NCBI RefSeq assembly: GCF_001477495.1
Contig: NZ_LDTF01000036.1
Span: 27,572-91,571, forward strand
Direction: 5' to 3'
DNA length: 64,000 nt
Source of the DNA: Sphingomonas yabuuchiae
GTDB lineage: Bacteria > Pseudomonadota > Alphaproteobacteria > Sphingomonadales > Sphingomonadaceae
In this document: in pieces, positions 51,938-61,337 of the stretch
Position numbering within the stretch: position 1 is the stretch's first letter
Layout: each line of letters begins with the position of its first letter
Notes under the pieces: model-generated
Seen by the model: only the letters and a program-made list of their open reading frames with translations
Database searches by the model: none
Told to the model about the DNA's origin: nothing
Program-made: the position numbers and the translations under genes

Positions 51938-53407
51938 TCAGCCGGACGCGGGAACGGTGGACGCCGCCCCGGTTTCGCGCAGGCCACCGCCCAGCGCGAC
52001 ATAGAGGGTGACGTCGTTCTGAAGGGCCGCGCTGCGCAGGGTCAGCAACTGCTGCTCGGCCGAGAACAGGTTGCGCTCGGCATCCAGCACTTCGAGATAG
52101 ATGGCGATGCCGTTGGTGTAGCGCAGCCGCGCCGTCCGGGCGAGTCGCCGCTGTGCATCCACCGCGCGGGTCTGTGCCTCGATCTGCTCGGCATAGCGGC
52201 GCCGGGCGACCAGCGCATCGGCAACCTCGCGGAACGCTCCCTGCACCGTGCGCTGATAGGCGGCGGTCAGTTCGTCCGCCTGCGCCCGGCTGAGCTTCAG
52301 CTGGGCATTGCGGCGACCCCAGTCGAAGATCGGCAACAGGGCCGCACCCTGCACCTGATATTGGGTCGAGTTCCCATCGATCAGACTGCTGAGCGCAGGC
52401 GAGACGAAGCCCGCCAGTCCGGTCAGCGAAATGCTGGGCAGAAACGCCGCCCGCGCCGCACCGATATTGGCATTGGCGGCGAGCAGCTGCTGTTCGGCCT
52501 GAAGCACGTCGGGCCGGTTGACCAGCAGTGCGGAGGGCAGACCCGGCTCGATCGCCGCAAACTGGTTCTGGTCGCCCAGACGCCGTCCCGCGGGCAGCGG
52601 CGCGGTGATCGGACCGCCGACCAGCACGGTCAGCAGATTTTGCGACTGTGCCACGGTACGGCGAAGCTCGGCCAGCTGCGTCTCCGCCTGGGTCAGCAGC
52701 GCCGCCGCCTGGTCGTAATCGACGCTGGACGTGACGCCCGCATCCATCCGCCGCTTGGCGATGCCCAGCCCTTCGCGCCGGCTGGTGACGGTCTGCTCGG
52801 CAAGCGCGATCTGCTCTTCGGCGGCGCGGATCTGGAGATAGGTCGCGGCGACCTGTCCGACCAGCGACAGGCGGAAGGCGCGTTCGGCCTCGACGGTGGC
52901 CAGATATTGCCGCCGCTGCGCCTCGGCCAGATTGCGGACCCGCCCCCAGAAATCCAGCTCGAAGCTCGACACCCGCGCACCCAGCGAAAACTGGTTATAG
53001 GTGATCGAGGTCGGGTTCTGGGCATCCCCCGCGCCGGGGATCGCATTGCCGAAACCCAGCGAATTGAGCGGAATGCGGGTCCGCGACGCCCCAGCCGTGG
53101 CATCCAATGCGGGCAGGCGCTGCGCATCCTGGATACGGTACTGCGCCCGCGCCTGCGCCACCCGCGCCACCGCCTGGGCGAGGTCGCGGTTGTTGGCGAG
53201 CGCGGCGGCGATATAGGCCTTGAGTTGCTCGTCGGCGAAGAACTCTCGCCAGCCGATTTCGGCCGCCGTCCGCGTGCCGCTCGCCGCCTCGGGATAGGTG
53301 GCGGAGACGGGCGCGATCGGCTGGCGATATTGCGGCGCGAGGTTGCAGCCCGCCAGCGCGCTGGTCAGCGCCAGCATGGCGGCGGCACGGGAAATCCCCT
53401 TACGCAT
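51938..53407 (-). CDS. RND efflux outer-membrane channel (NodT/OprM family)
   Basis: A 489-residue TolC-like lipoprotein. MRKGISRAAAMLALTSALAGC gives a lipobox (LAGC). Two outer-membrane-factor repeats follow, with GWREFFADEQLKAYIAAALANN and RPDVLQAEQQLLAANANIGAARAAFLPSISL (split across the second repeat) as signatures. ATG 53407 overlaps the pump gene's stop, so it is the third gene of the operon; the frame to 53485 is shadow. It completes the envelope-spanning drug exporter. Confidence 0.93.
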   Translation of the reverse strand: MRKGISRAAAMLALTSALAGCNLAPQYRQPIAPVSATYPEAASGTRTAAEIGWREFFADEQLKAYIAAALANNRDLAQAVARVAQARAQYRIQDAQRLPALDATAGASRTRIPLNSLGFGNAIPGAGDAQNPTSITYNQFSLGARVSSFELDFWGRVRNLAEAQRRQYLATVEAERAFRLSLVGQVAATYLQIRAAEEQIALAEQTVTSRREGLGIAKRRMDAGVTSSVDYDQAAALLTQAETQLAELRRTVAQSQNLLTVLVGGPITAPLPAGRRLGDQNQFAAIEPGLPSALLVNRPDVLQAEQQLLAANANIGAARAAFLPSISLTGLAGFVSPALSSLIDGNSTQYQVQGAALLPIFDWGRRNAQLKLSRAQADELTAAYQRTVQGAFREVADALVARRRYAEQIEAQTRAVDAQRRLARTARLRYTNGIAIYLEVLDAERNLFSAEQQLLTLRSAALQNDVTLYVALGGGLRETGAASTVPASG

Positions 53408-56400
53408 GGGCCGGGCCCTCCTCTTCGTCGGTTCGTCCCTCACGCTCGCGCGCTTCCTCTTCGGCATCCGCCGCCTCATGGTCATGCTCGCGCGCCAGCC
53501 ACTTCTTGGCCGCGATGTAGAAGACCGGCGTGAAGAAGATGCCGAACGCGGTCGCCGCGATCATGCCGCCCATCACGCCCGTGCCCACCGCACGACGGCT
53601 GGCCGCACCGGCCCCCGTCGCGATGAACAGCGGCACCATGCCCAGGATGAAGGCAAGGCTGGTCATCAGGATGGGGCGCAGACGCTGGCGTGCCGCTTCC
53701 AGCGTCGCCTCGAAAGGCGAACGGCCGCCCTCCTCGTCCTCGATCGCGAATTCGACGATCAGGATCGCATTCTTCGCGGCCAGACCGATGATCGTGATGA
53801 GGCCGACATTGAAGTACACGTCCGCCGAGAAGCCGCGGAAGATGGTCATCAACACCGCACCCAGCACGCCGAACGGCACCACCAGCAACACGGCCAGCGG
53901 GATCGCCCAGCTTTCATAGAGCGCCGCGAGCAGCAGGAAGACGACGACCAGCGACAGGCCCAGCAGAAGGCCGATCTGGCCACCCGCCTGTTGTTCTTCA
54001 TAGGCGGTGCCGGTCCATTCGAAGCTCATGCCAGCCGGCATCACTTCGCGCGCAATCTGCTCCATCTGCTTCAGCGCGGTTCCGGTCGACTGGCCGGGAG
54101 CGGCCATGCCCGAGACGGTCAGCGACGGATAGCCGTTATACCGTTCGAGCTGCTGCGGCCCGTTCTGCCAACGCACCTTCGTGAAGGCCGAGAAGGGCAC
54201 CATATTGCCCTGTGCATTGCGGACACGAAGCGCCAGCACGTCCTCGGGCGACATACGCTGCGGCGCATCGGCCTGAAGATAGACGCGCAAGACATTGCCG
54301 TCGCGAACGAAGTCGTTGGCATAGGCCGAGCCGAAGGCGATCGACAGCGTCTGGTTCACATCGGCGATCTGAAGACCAAGTGCACGCGCCTGGATCCGGT
54401 CGATATCGACATAGAGCTGCGGCGCCGGTCCCAGACCCTCGGGGCGAACGCCCAACAGGGTCTTGTTCTGCGAAGCCTTGGCCAGGATCGCGCCCTGGGC
54501 CTGCTGCAACGCGGCGGTTCCCAAGCCCGAACGATCCTCGATCTTCATCGAGAAGCCGGTCGCATTGCCCAGCGCCTGGATCGGCGGCGGGTCGAGGGCG
54601 AAGATGGTCGCCTCGGGGATCGACTGGACGAAGCCCATCGTCTTGCCGACCAGCGTGGTCGAATTGTTCTCGGTTCCCTTGCGATCGGCCCAAGGCTTCA
54701 GGTTGACGAACGAGATGCCCGCCGCCTGCCCCTGGCCGAAGAAGTTGAACCCTGCGACCGAGACGATATCCGACACCTGCGGCTGATCGTGGAGGAACTT
54801 TTCGACCTTGGTGATCGCCTCGCCCGTGCGCTCCAGCGTCGCGCCGGGGGCCGCGTCATAGGACACGAAGATATAGCCCTGATCCTCGGTCGGCAGGAAG
54901 CCGCCGGGGATGCGCGTGAACATCAGGCCGGTGATGACGACGACCACGGCGAACACCGCCAGCCAGCGAACCGGCCGCGACATCATCCGCTTCACGCCGC
55001 CCGTGTACTTTTCCGTACCCCGACCGAACTTGTCGTTAAACCAGTTGAAGAAACGCTGCGGCAGGCCACGCACGCCCGGCTTGGGCTCGCGGCGGTCCTC
55101 CTGATGCGCATCCTCCTGCTTCAACAGCGTCGCGCACAACGCCGGAGTCAGCGTCAGCGCGAGCACGGCCGAGAAGAAGATCGACACGGCCAGCGTGACC
55201 GAGAACTGGCGATAGATACCGCCGGTCGAGCCCGGGAAGAACGCCATCGGGATGAACACCGCGACCAGCACCAGCGTGATGCCGATGATGGCGCCAGTGA
55301 TCTGGCCCATCGCCTTCACGGTCGCGCGGCGGGGGCTCAACCCCTCTTCCGACATGATACGCTCGACATTCTCGACGACGACGATCGCGTCGTCGACCAG
55401 GATGCCGATCGCCACCACCATGCCGAACAGCGACAGCGTGTTGATCGAGAAGCCGAAGGCCAGCAGGCCAATGCACGCGCCACCCAGCGCGATCGGCACG
55501 ACGATCGCGGGGATCAGCGTGGCGCGCCAGTTCTGGAGGAACAGGAACATCACCAGGAAGACGAGGATCATCGCCTCGACCAGCGTATGGATCACGCTGT
55601 CGACCGAGGCGGTGATGAACGGCGTCGTAGTGAAGGGCACGCTCCACGTCACATCGGCCGGGAAGCTCGCCTGAAGCTGCTTCATCTTGGCGGTGACTGC
55701 GTCCGCCGTCGCGAGCGCATTGGCACCGCTGGCCAGCTGGACGGCCAGACCCACGGTTTCCTTGCCGTTCAGGGTCAGGCGGAAGCCGTAATTGTCCTTG
55801 CCCAGCTCGACCCGCGCCACGTCACCCAGCCGCACCGCCGAACCATCGGGATTTGCCCGGATGATGATCTGGCGGAACTGCTCCGGCGTGGCGAAGCGGT
55901 TCTGGGTGATGATCTGCGCAGTGAACTCGGCGGTGCGGTTCAGCGGCTGCGCGCCGATCGAGCCACCCGCCGTCTGGCTGTTCTGTTCCTGCACGGCGGC
56001 CAGCGCCTCGGACGCCGACAGGCTGTAGCCCGCCAGCTTCTGGGGATCGAGCCAGATGCGCATCGCGTAAGGCGAGCCGAACAGCTGCACGTCGCCCACG
56101 CCGTCGATACGACGAAGCTCGTTGCGGATATTGTTCTCGGCAAAGTTGCCCATCTCGACCGGGCTGGTCTTACCCGACTTGGAACTGAGCGTGATGACCT
56201 CCAGGAAGCCGGCCGAACCCTCGGTCACCTGGATGCCGAGCGCGCGGACCTCCTGCGGCAGGCGCGGTTCGGCGCGGCTCAGGCGGTCCTGGATCTGCGT
56301 ACGCGCCACGTCCAGGTCGGTACCCGGCTTGAAGGTGACGGTGATCTGCGCGGTGCCGTTCGAACGGCTGGTCGACGCCATGTAGAGGAAATTGTCGACG

Positions 56401-56612
56401 CCGTTCAGTTCCTTTTCGATGACCGCGGTCACCGAACGGTCCATCACCTCGGCATCGGCACCGTTATAGGTGACGGCAAGGTTGAGCGCGGGCGGCGCGA
56501 CCGACGGATAGCTTTCGATCGGCAGCAGCCGCAGCGAAATCACACCGAACAGCGCGATGAAGAGCGCGATCACCCAGGCGAAGACCGGGTGATAGACGAA
56601 GAAGCGGTTCAT
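53400..56612 (-). CDS. RND multidrug efflux pump (AcrB/MexB type)
   Basis: A 1,070-residue trimeric proton-driven pump. MNRFFVYHPVFAWVIALFIALF is the usual first helix, and GILVDDAIVVVENVERIM carries the essential Asp pair of helix 4. FAIEDEEGGRSPFEATLEAA and the GMVPLFIATGAGAASRRAVG region of the C-terminal half are standard hydrophobe/amphiphile efflux features. The C-terminus is charged. ATG 56612 follows the adaptor gene by 18 bases. Substrate range is unknown. Confidence 0.97.
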   Translation of the reverse strand: MNRFFVYHPVFAWVIALFIALFGVISLRLLPIESYPSVAPPALNLAVTYNGADAEVMDRSVTAVIEKELNGVDNFLYMASTSRSNGTAQITVTFKPGTDLDVARTQIQDRLSRAEPRLPQEVRALGIQVTEGSAGFLEVITLSSKSGKTSPVEMGNFAENNIRNELRRIDGVGDVQLFGSPYAMRIWLDPQKLAGYSLSASEALAAVQEQNSQTAGGSIGAQPLNRTAEFTAQIITQNRFATPEQFRQIIIRANPDGSAVRLGDVARVELGKDNYGFRLTLNGKETVGLAVQLASGANALATADAVTAKMKQLQASFPADVTWSVPFTTTPFITASVDSVIHTLVEAMILVFLVMFLFLQNWRATLIPAIVVPIALGGACIGLLAFGFSINTLSLFGMVVAIGILVDDAIVVVENVERIMSEEGLSPRRATVKAMGQITGAIIGITLVLVAVFIPMAFFPGSTGGIYRQFSVTLAVSIFFSAVLALTLTPALCATLLKQEDAHQEDRREPKPGVRGLPQRFFNWFNDKFGRGTEKYTGGVKRMMSRPVRWLAVFAVVVVITGLMFTRIPGGFLPTEDQGYIFVSYDAAPGATLERTGEAITKVEKFLHDQPQVSDIVSVAGFNFFGQGQAAGISFVNLKPWADRKGTENNSTTLVGKTMGFVQSIPEATIFALDPPPIQALGNATGFSMKIEDRSGLGTAALQQAQGAILAKASQNKTLLGVRPEGLGPAPQLYVDIDRIQARALGLQIADVNQTLSIAFGSAYANDFVRDGNVLRVYLQADAPQRMSPEDVLALRVRNAQGNMVPFSAFTKVRWQNGPQQLERYNGYPSLTVSGMAAPGQSTGTALKQMEQIAREVMPAGMSFEWTGTAYEEQQAGGQIGLLLGLSLVVVFLLLAALYESWAIPLAVLLVVPFGVLGAVLMTIFRGFSADVYFNVGLITIIGLAAKNAILIVEFAIEDEEGGRSPFEATLEAARQRLRPILMTSLAFILGMVPLFIATGAGAASRRAVGTGVMGGMIAATAFGIFFTPVFYIAAKKWLAREHDHEAADAEEEAREREGRTDEEEGPAHA

Positions 56613-56630
56613 GATGCTCTACTCCGGCGA

Positions 56631-57818
56631 TCAGCGGCCTGCGGCGGGCTGTCCGCCCGGCTGGCCCTGTGCCTGTGCGCCACCGGCTTGCCCCGGTTGC
56701 CCGATGCGGACCTTCTGGCCCGGCTGGACCTTCTGCCAACCCTCGGTGATGACCTTCTCGCCCGGCTTCAGGCCGGACAGGATCACCCAGTTGCTGCCGA
56801 CCTGACCGCCCAGCGTCACCGGACGCGCCTGGACCGTGCCCGCAGCGTCGACCACCATGACGGAGGCCGCCTGGTTGCTCAGCTGGACCGCACGTTGCGG
56901 CACCGAGATACCGTTGCGGATCGTGCCCGCATTGACATGCGCGCGGACGAACTGACCCGGCAACAGGGCACGGGTCGGATTGGGGAAGCGGGCCCGCAGC
57001 TGCTGGCTGCCGGTCGTGGGGTCCACCGTCTGCCCGGCAAAGTCGAGCTGGCCGGTCGGACCATATTCCGATCCGTCCTCCAGCGTCAGGCGCACGGTGA
57101 TGTGCGACAGGTCGGGCAGCGCCAGCCCGCCCGAGCGCGCCTGCTGGATCAACTCGCTCAGCGCGGCGCTGGACTGGGTAAAGACAGCGTAGATCGGCGA
57201 CAGCTGGTCGACCTGGGTCAGCGGCGTCGCCTGGGTCGCGCTGACCAATGCGCCCTCGGTCACCTGCGCACGACCGACGCGACCAGCGATGGGCGCGCGC
57301 ACGATGGTGTAGCTGAGCTGCAATTGCGCACGCGACAGGGCAGCGCGAGCATCGGCGACGCTGGCATCCGCCTGGCGCAGCGTGGACTGCGCCGCATCGA
57401 ATTCCTGCGCGCTGACCGCGCGTTCGGACACCAGCGGCTGATACCGGCGCACGATCGACGCGGCATTCACCCGCGCCGCCTCGGCCCGGGCCAGTGCCGC
57501 CTGGGCCTGCTGCACCTGCGCGCGATAGTCGCGCTGGTCGATGCGGAACAAAGGCTGGCCCTCGGCCACGTCCGTGCCTTCACGGTATAGCCGCGCCTCG
57601 ACGATGCCATCGGTCCGGGCACGCACCTCGGCGGTACGGATGGCCTCGATCCGGCCGGGCAGCTCGATGATGTTGGGCACGGCAGCGGACTGGACGGTGA
57701 TCGCCGTGACGAGGGGCGGTGGCGGAGCAGCCTGTTGCTGCTGCGACGCCTCCTGCCCGCACGCCGCCAGCGCCAATGCCATCGCAAGCGACGACCCCAG
57801 GACGGTAAATTTGGACAC
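56631..57818 (-). CDS. RND efflux periplasmic adaptor
   Basis: A 395-residue membrane-fusion lipoprotein. GTG 57818 was chosen because GGGAG lies nine bases upstream and the protein then starts with a standard lipoprotein leader (VLGSSLAMALALAAC). The biotinyl-lipoyl half motifs (ELPGRIEAIRTAEVRARTDGIV and APIAGRVGRAQVTEGALV), an alpha-helical hairpin, and a beta-barrel follow. The C-terminus is Gly/Gln/Pro-rich. It couples the pump to the outer-membrane channel. First gene of the operon, divergent from a TetR regulator. Confidence 0.94.
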   Translation of the reverse strand: MSKFTVLGSSLAMALALAACGQEASQQQQAAPPPPLVTAITVQSAAVPNIIELPGRIEAIRTAEVRARTDGIVEARLYREGTDVAEGQPLFRIDQRDYRAQVQQAQAALARAEAARVNAASIVRRYQPLVSERAVSAQEFDAAQSTLRQADASVADARAALSRAQLQLSYTIVRAPIAGRVGRAQVTEGALVSATQATPLTQVDQLSPIYAVFTQSSAALSELIQQARSGGLALPDLSHITVRLTLEDGSEYGPTGQLDFAGQTVDPTTGSQQLRARFPNPTRALLPGQFVRAHVNAGTIRNGISVPQRAVQLSNQAASVMVVDAAGTVQARPVTLGGQVGSNWVILSGLKPGEKVITEGWQKVQPGQKVRIGQPGQAGGAQAQGQPGGQPAAGR

Positions 57819-57840
57819 CCCGTGAAACTCCCAGAAGTAC

Positions 57841-57904
57841 ATGACGTTTAAGTCATTCGATTCCCCTGTACCTCGCACTCGCAAAAAAGCAACGATCAGG
57901 TACA
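57841..57904. promoter_or_regulatory. Operator candidates in the efflux-tetR control region
   Basis: ATGAC-6 nt-GTCAT (57841-57856) and TGTACCT (57867-57873) with its inverse AGGTACA (57898-57904) are found in the 128 bp between the adaptor and TetR genes. Placement and symmetry suit a TetR-family repressor acting on both promoters. Confidence 0.45.
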
Positions 57905-57946
57905 ATTAAATTTGACCAATGCTGTGGGAGGACGCAAGAGGGGAGC

Positions 57947-58579
57947 ATGACAGTCACCAAACGGACCGCTGGACGCCCGACCCGAGAGCAGGCGCAGCAT
58001 ATTGACGATATCATCCTATCCGGCGCGCGCGAGGCGTTCTGCAGCCGCGGAATCGAGGGCACCTCGATGGAAGAAATTGCGTTATCCGTGGGGGTTAGCA
58101 AGCATACCATCTATCGCCGCTATGCCGGCAAGATGGCATTGCTCGACGCGGTGGTGACTCGCGACCTCGACCGGTTGAACCAGACCATGGTGGACGGCAG
58201 CAGCGGTGCCAATCCGCTGGAGCGATTGAAGAATTCCGCGCGCCGCTTCTTCTTCTTCTGCGTCGAGCCCGATTCGGTCCGGTTCATGGCTTTCCTGACA
58301 TCCGAGGCCATTTTCTCCGAGGAACTACGCCAGCGATTCGCGACCTGGGACCGGGTGCTGGCCGATCCGATCATCGCCTGCATCCAGGCGTCGCAGGATG
58401 CCGGGCTGTTGCGGCGTGACGACAGCGCGCTGGCGCTGTTCAGCCTGCTTGCCGACATTCTCGACGGGCCGAGCCGGCGAATGCAGTTCGATCTTCCCGA
58501 CCCGTTCAACGGCATGACGCCAGACGCCTTTTTCGAACATCGCTGGTCGGTGTTCCTGAAGGTCGCAACGGCGGGTTGA
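57947..58579 (+). CDS. TetR-family repressor of the efflux operon
   Basis: A 210-residue TetR regulator. The HTH is TSMEEIALSVGVSKHTIYRRYAGKMAL (residues about 39-65), preceded by the usual ARE-AFCSRGIEGTS helix. The C-terminal half is a ligand-binding helical domain with a Phe-rich stretch (RFFFFCVEPDSVRFMAF) that could line a hydrophobic pocket. Divergent from the RND operon, which it probably represses until a substrate binds. GGGGAGC precedes ATG 57947. Confidence 0.9.
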   Translation: MTVTKRTAGRPTREQAQHIDDIILSGAREAFCSRGIEGTSMEEIALSVGVSKHTIYRRYAGKMALLDAVVTRDLDRLNQTMVDGSSGANPLERLKNSARRFFFFCVEPDSVRFMAFLTSEAIFSEELRQRFATWDRVLADPIIACIQASQDAGLLRRDDSALALFSLLADILDGPSRRMQFDLPDPFNGMTPDAFFEHRWSVFLKVATAG

Positions 58580-58635
58580 GCGATCGGGCGCGATCTTCAT
58601 CGGGAACGCGGGGATATGGCGGGCGTTGGCGGCCC

Positions 58636-59751
58636 ATGTCCGACGACCTGCTGATCTTCCGCCCCGATGATGTCGATCTGTCCCGCTCGCCACTTCGGCG
58701 CGGCATATCCGAGCCGACCTATGTGCTGGGGGCTTTCAATCCGGGCATGACCCGGCTGGCCAATGGCAACATCCTGCTGATGGTTCGCGTAGCCGAGGCG
58801 TTGGGCCAGCCCGTGGACGGGGAGCATGTCCGCGCGATCCGCTGGACACAATCGGGCTATGTGCTCGACCGCTATCCGCTCACGGCGGTCGACATGACCG
58901 ATCCGCGCCAGTTCGCCATTCGCGGCAGCGCGCACCGGATACTCGCTCTGACGTCCCTGTCATGGCTGCTGCCGGTCGAGTTGTCGTCGGACGGCTCGAC
59001 GATCGTCGCGGTTCACTATGACAAGGCGATCGAACCCGCTGCGACCTGGCAGGACTATGGCGTGGAGGATGCCCGGATCAGCCGCGTCGGCGACCGGTGG
59101 TATATGACGACCTGCTCGGTGTCCGCCGAGCGGCATTCGACGACTCTCCACATTTCGGACAATGGTCTGGATTATCGGTTGGCGGGGATCATCCTCGACC
59201 ATCAGAACAAGGACATGCTGTTTTTCGAGGGACTGGTCGACGGCCGGTTCATGGCGCTGACCCGGCCGCTGGGCGAAGTGTATTTCGCCTATCCCGGCGA
59301 CAGCGCGTTCGTCGGTGGGCCGTCGATCAACTTTGCGACCTCGCCCGACGCGCTGCACTGGAAACCGCTAGAGGTACCCGGCATCCGGGCGCGCAAGGAC
59401 TCCGTATCGGCAATGAAGGTCGGCGGTGGCACGCCGCCGATCCTGACAGAACAAGGCTGGCTGACCCTCTATCACGGCGTCGAGCGACGCGATTCGGTCG
59501 GCATCTATCGCAGCTTCTGGGCGCTGTTCGATAAGGACGAACCGACTCGCATCCTACGCCTTGCCGACGACCAGCCGATCATGGAGGCGGCACCCGAACT
59601 CACCGCCTCGATCGCGCATCAGATGTATCTACCGACGCCGGTCGTCTTTTCGACCGGCATGATCGATATGGGCGACCATTATCTGGTGGCCAGCGGCGAG
59701 GCCGATCTAGCGTGCCGCATGACCCGCCTGCCCAAAGGCCTGTTCGCATGA
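58636..59751 (+). CDS. GH130-family glycosidase/phosphorylase
   Basis: A 371-residue five-bladed propeller protein of glycoside hydrolase family 130, whose members phosphorolyse beta-1,4- or beta-1,2-mannosides or hydrolyse them. FNPGMTRLANGNILLMVR and the catalytic-type Asp in YGVEDARISR are visible, as are GGGTPPILTEQGWLTLYHGV and PTPVVFSTG. ATG 58636 (MSDDLLIFRP) starts the conserved part; an upstream in-frame start at 58576 is unlikely. It overlaps the GH13 gene by four bases. Whether it is a phosphorylase or hydrolase cannot be told by eye. Confidence 0.85.
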   Translation: MSDDLLIFRPDDVDLSRSPLRRGISEPTYVLGAFNPGMTRLANGNILLMVRVAEALGQPVDGEHVRAIRWTQSGYVLDRYPLTAVDMTDPRQFAIRGSAHRILALTSLSWLLPVELSSDGSTIVAVHYDKAIEPAATWQDYGVEDARISRVGDRWYMTTCSVSAERHSTTLHISDNGLDYRLAGIILDHQNKDMLFFEGLVDGRFMALTRPLGEVYFAYPGDSAFVGGPSINFATSPDALHWKPLEVPGIRARKDSVSAMKVGGGTPPILTEQGWLTLYHGVERRDSVGIYRSFWALFDKDEPTRILRLADDQPIMEAAPELTASIAHQMYLPTPVVFSTGMIDMGDHYLVASGEADLACRMTRLPKGLFA

Positions 59752-61337
59752 GGGCGCGGCCCTGGTGGCAATCGGCCGTCCTCTATCAAATCTATCCCTG
59801 GTCGTTTCAGGACAGCGATGGAGACGGCATCGGCGACTTGCGTGGGGTCGAACGCCGCCTAGACTATCTCATTGATCTGGGCGTCGATGCGATCTGGCTT
59901 TCGCCAATTTTCCCGTCCCCTATGGCCGATTTCGGCTATGACGTGGCGGATTATTGCGACATCGACAGGCGGTTCGGCACGCTGGCCGACTTCGACTCGC
60001 TGCTGGCCTCGGCCCATGCGCGTGGGCTTAAGCTGCTGCTCGACTTCGTGCCCAATCACAGCTCGAACCAGCATCCCTGGTTCGTCGAGAGCCGCTCCAG
60101 CCGCGACAATCCCAAGCGCGACTGGTATATCTGGCGCGATGCCGCTCCCGATGGCGGTCCGCCCAACAATTGGATCAGCGATTTCGGCGGCCCCGCCTGG
60201 ACCTGGGACGAGGCGACCGGCCAATATTATTATCACGCCTTTCTGAAGGAACAGCCCGACCTGAATTGGCGCGATCCTGAGGTGCGCGCCGCGATGCTCG
60301 ACGTGCTGCGATTCTGGTTCGCGCGCGGCGTCGACGGGTTTCGGATCGACGTATTGTGGCACATCGTCAAACATGCGTGCTTCCCCGACAATCCGCTCAA
60401 CCCGGACTGGGACCCCGCCACGGGTGAGATGCACCGGGTGTTCCAGCTCCACTCGACCGACCAGCCCGAGGTTCATGATATCGCCGCCGATATGCGGGCC
60501 ATCGCCGATGCCTTCGGCCGCGAGGGCGACGACCGGGTGCTGATCGGCGAAATCTATCTGCCGGTCGAGCGGCTGATGCGCTATTACGGCCATCATGGCG
60601 AGGGCGTACACCTGCCCTTCAACTTCCAGTTGATCGACGCACCTTGGGATGCCCGTCATCTGGCCCGGATGATCGCGGAATATGAAGCCGCCCTGCCCCC
60701 CGGCGGCTGGCCCAATTGGGTGCTTGGCAACCACGACCGCCCACGCAGCGCGACCAAGCGCGGTTCGGCGCAGGCGCGGGTGGCGGCCATGCTGCTGCTG
60801 ACGCTGCGCGGGACGCCGACGCTTTATTATGGCGATGAATTGGGCATGGAGAATGGTGCCATTGCACCCGACCGTGTCCGCGATCCGCGCGAACTGCGCG
60901 AGCCAGGCTTGGGACTTGGCCGCGACCCCGTCCGCACGCCGATGCCATGGGACGATAGCCCGCAGGGAGGCTTTACGACCGGTGAGCCGTGGCTCCCTTT
61001 GGGATCTGGTTGGCAAAAGCGAAATGTCGCCAATGAACTGGCTGAACCGCATTCCATGCTGGCGCTCCACCGCGCCTTGCTGGCGCTCCGGCGGAGCAGT
61101 CCGGCGCTCGCCATCGGGGCGATCCGGTTGACCGAGGCGGAGGGTTCGGTGCTCGCCTATGAGCGCGAACAGGATGGCGAACGCTTCGTCATCGCCCTCA
61201 ACCTTGGCCCAGAGCCGGCAGCCGTCCGTCTGACCGGCCGCCCCATTCTCTCGACGCTCGGTGACCTGCCGGGCGATACGCCAACCCATTTGCGCCCCGA
61301 TGAGGGCCTGATCCTGAAAGTCGACACGCCCGCATGA
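59748..61337 (+). CDS. GH13 alpha-amylase-family enzyme (alpha-glucosidase-like)
   Basis: A 529-residue TIM-barrel glycosidase. The four GH13 regions read DFVPNHSS, GFRIDVLWH (nucleophile Asp), LIGEIYL (acid/base Glu) and VLGNHDRPR (third acid). WWQSAVLYQIYPWSFQDSDGDGIGDL is the oligo-1,6-glucosidase/alpha-glucosidase-type N-terminus. ATG 59748 overlaps the GH130 stop. It ends four bases into the GT4 gene. A transglycosylating role is possible. Confidence 0.92.
   Translation: MRARPWWQSAVLYQIYPWSFQDSDGDGIGDLRGVERRLDYLIDLGVDAIWLSPIFPSPMADFGYDVADYCDIDRRFGTLADFDSLLASAHARGLKLLLDFVPNHSSNQHPWFVESRSSRDNPKRDWYIWRDAAPDGGPPNNWISDFGGPAWTWDEATGQYYYHAFLKEQPDLNWRDPEVRAAMLDVLRFWFARGVDGFRIDVLWHIVKHACFPDNPLNPDWDPATGEMHRVFQLHSTDQPEVHDIAADMRAIADAFGREGDDRVLIGEIYLPVERLMRYYGHHGEGVHLPFNFQLIDAPWDARHLARMIAEYEAALPPGGWPNWVLGNHDRPRSATKRGSAQARVAAMLLLTLRGTPTLYYGDELGMENGAIAPDRVRDPRELREPGLGLGRDPVRTPMPWDDSPQGGFTTGEPWLPLGSGWQKRNVANELAEPHSMLALHRALLALRRSSPALAIGAIRLTEAEGSVLAYEREQDGERFVIALNLGPEPAAVRLTGRPILSTLGDLPGDTPTHLRPDEGLILKVDTPA

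Noticed and set aside
53298..57590. Very long open frame (1,430 codons) on the plus strand
   Set aside because: It is antisense to the complete RND efflux operon, whose products have unmistakable motifs. High GC content keeps antisense frames open by chance.
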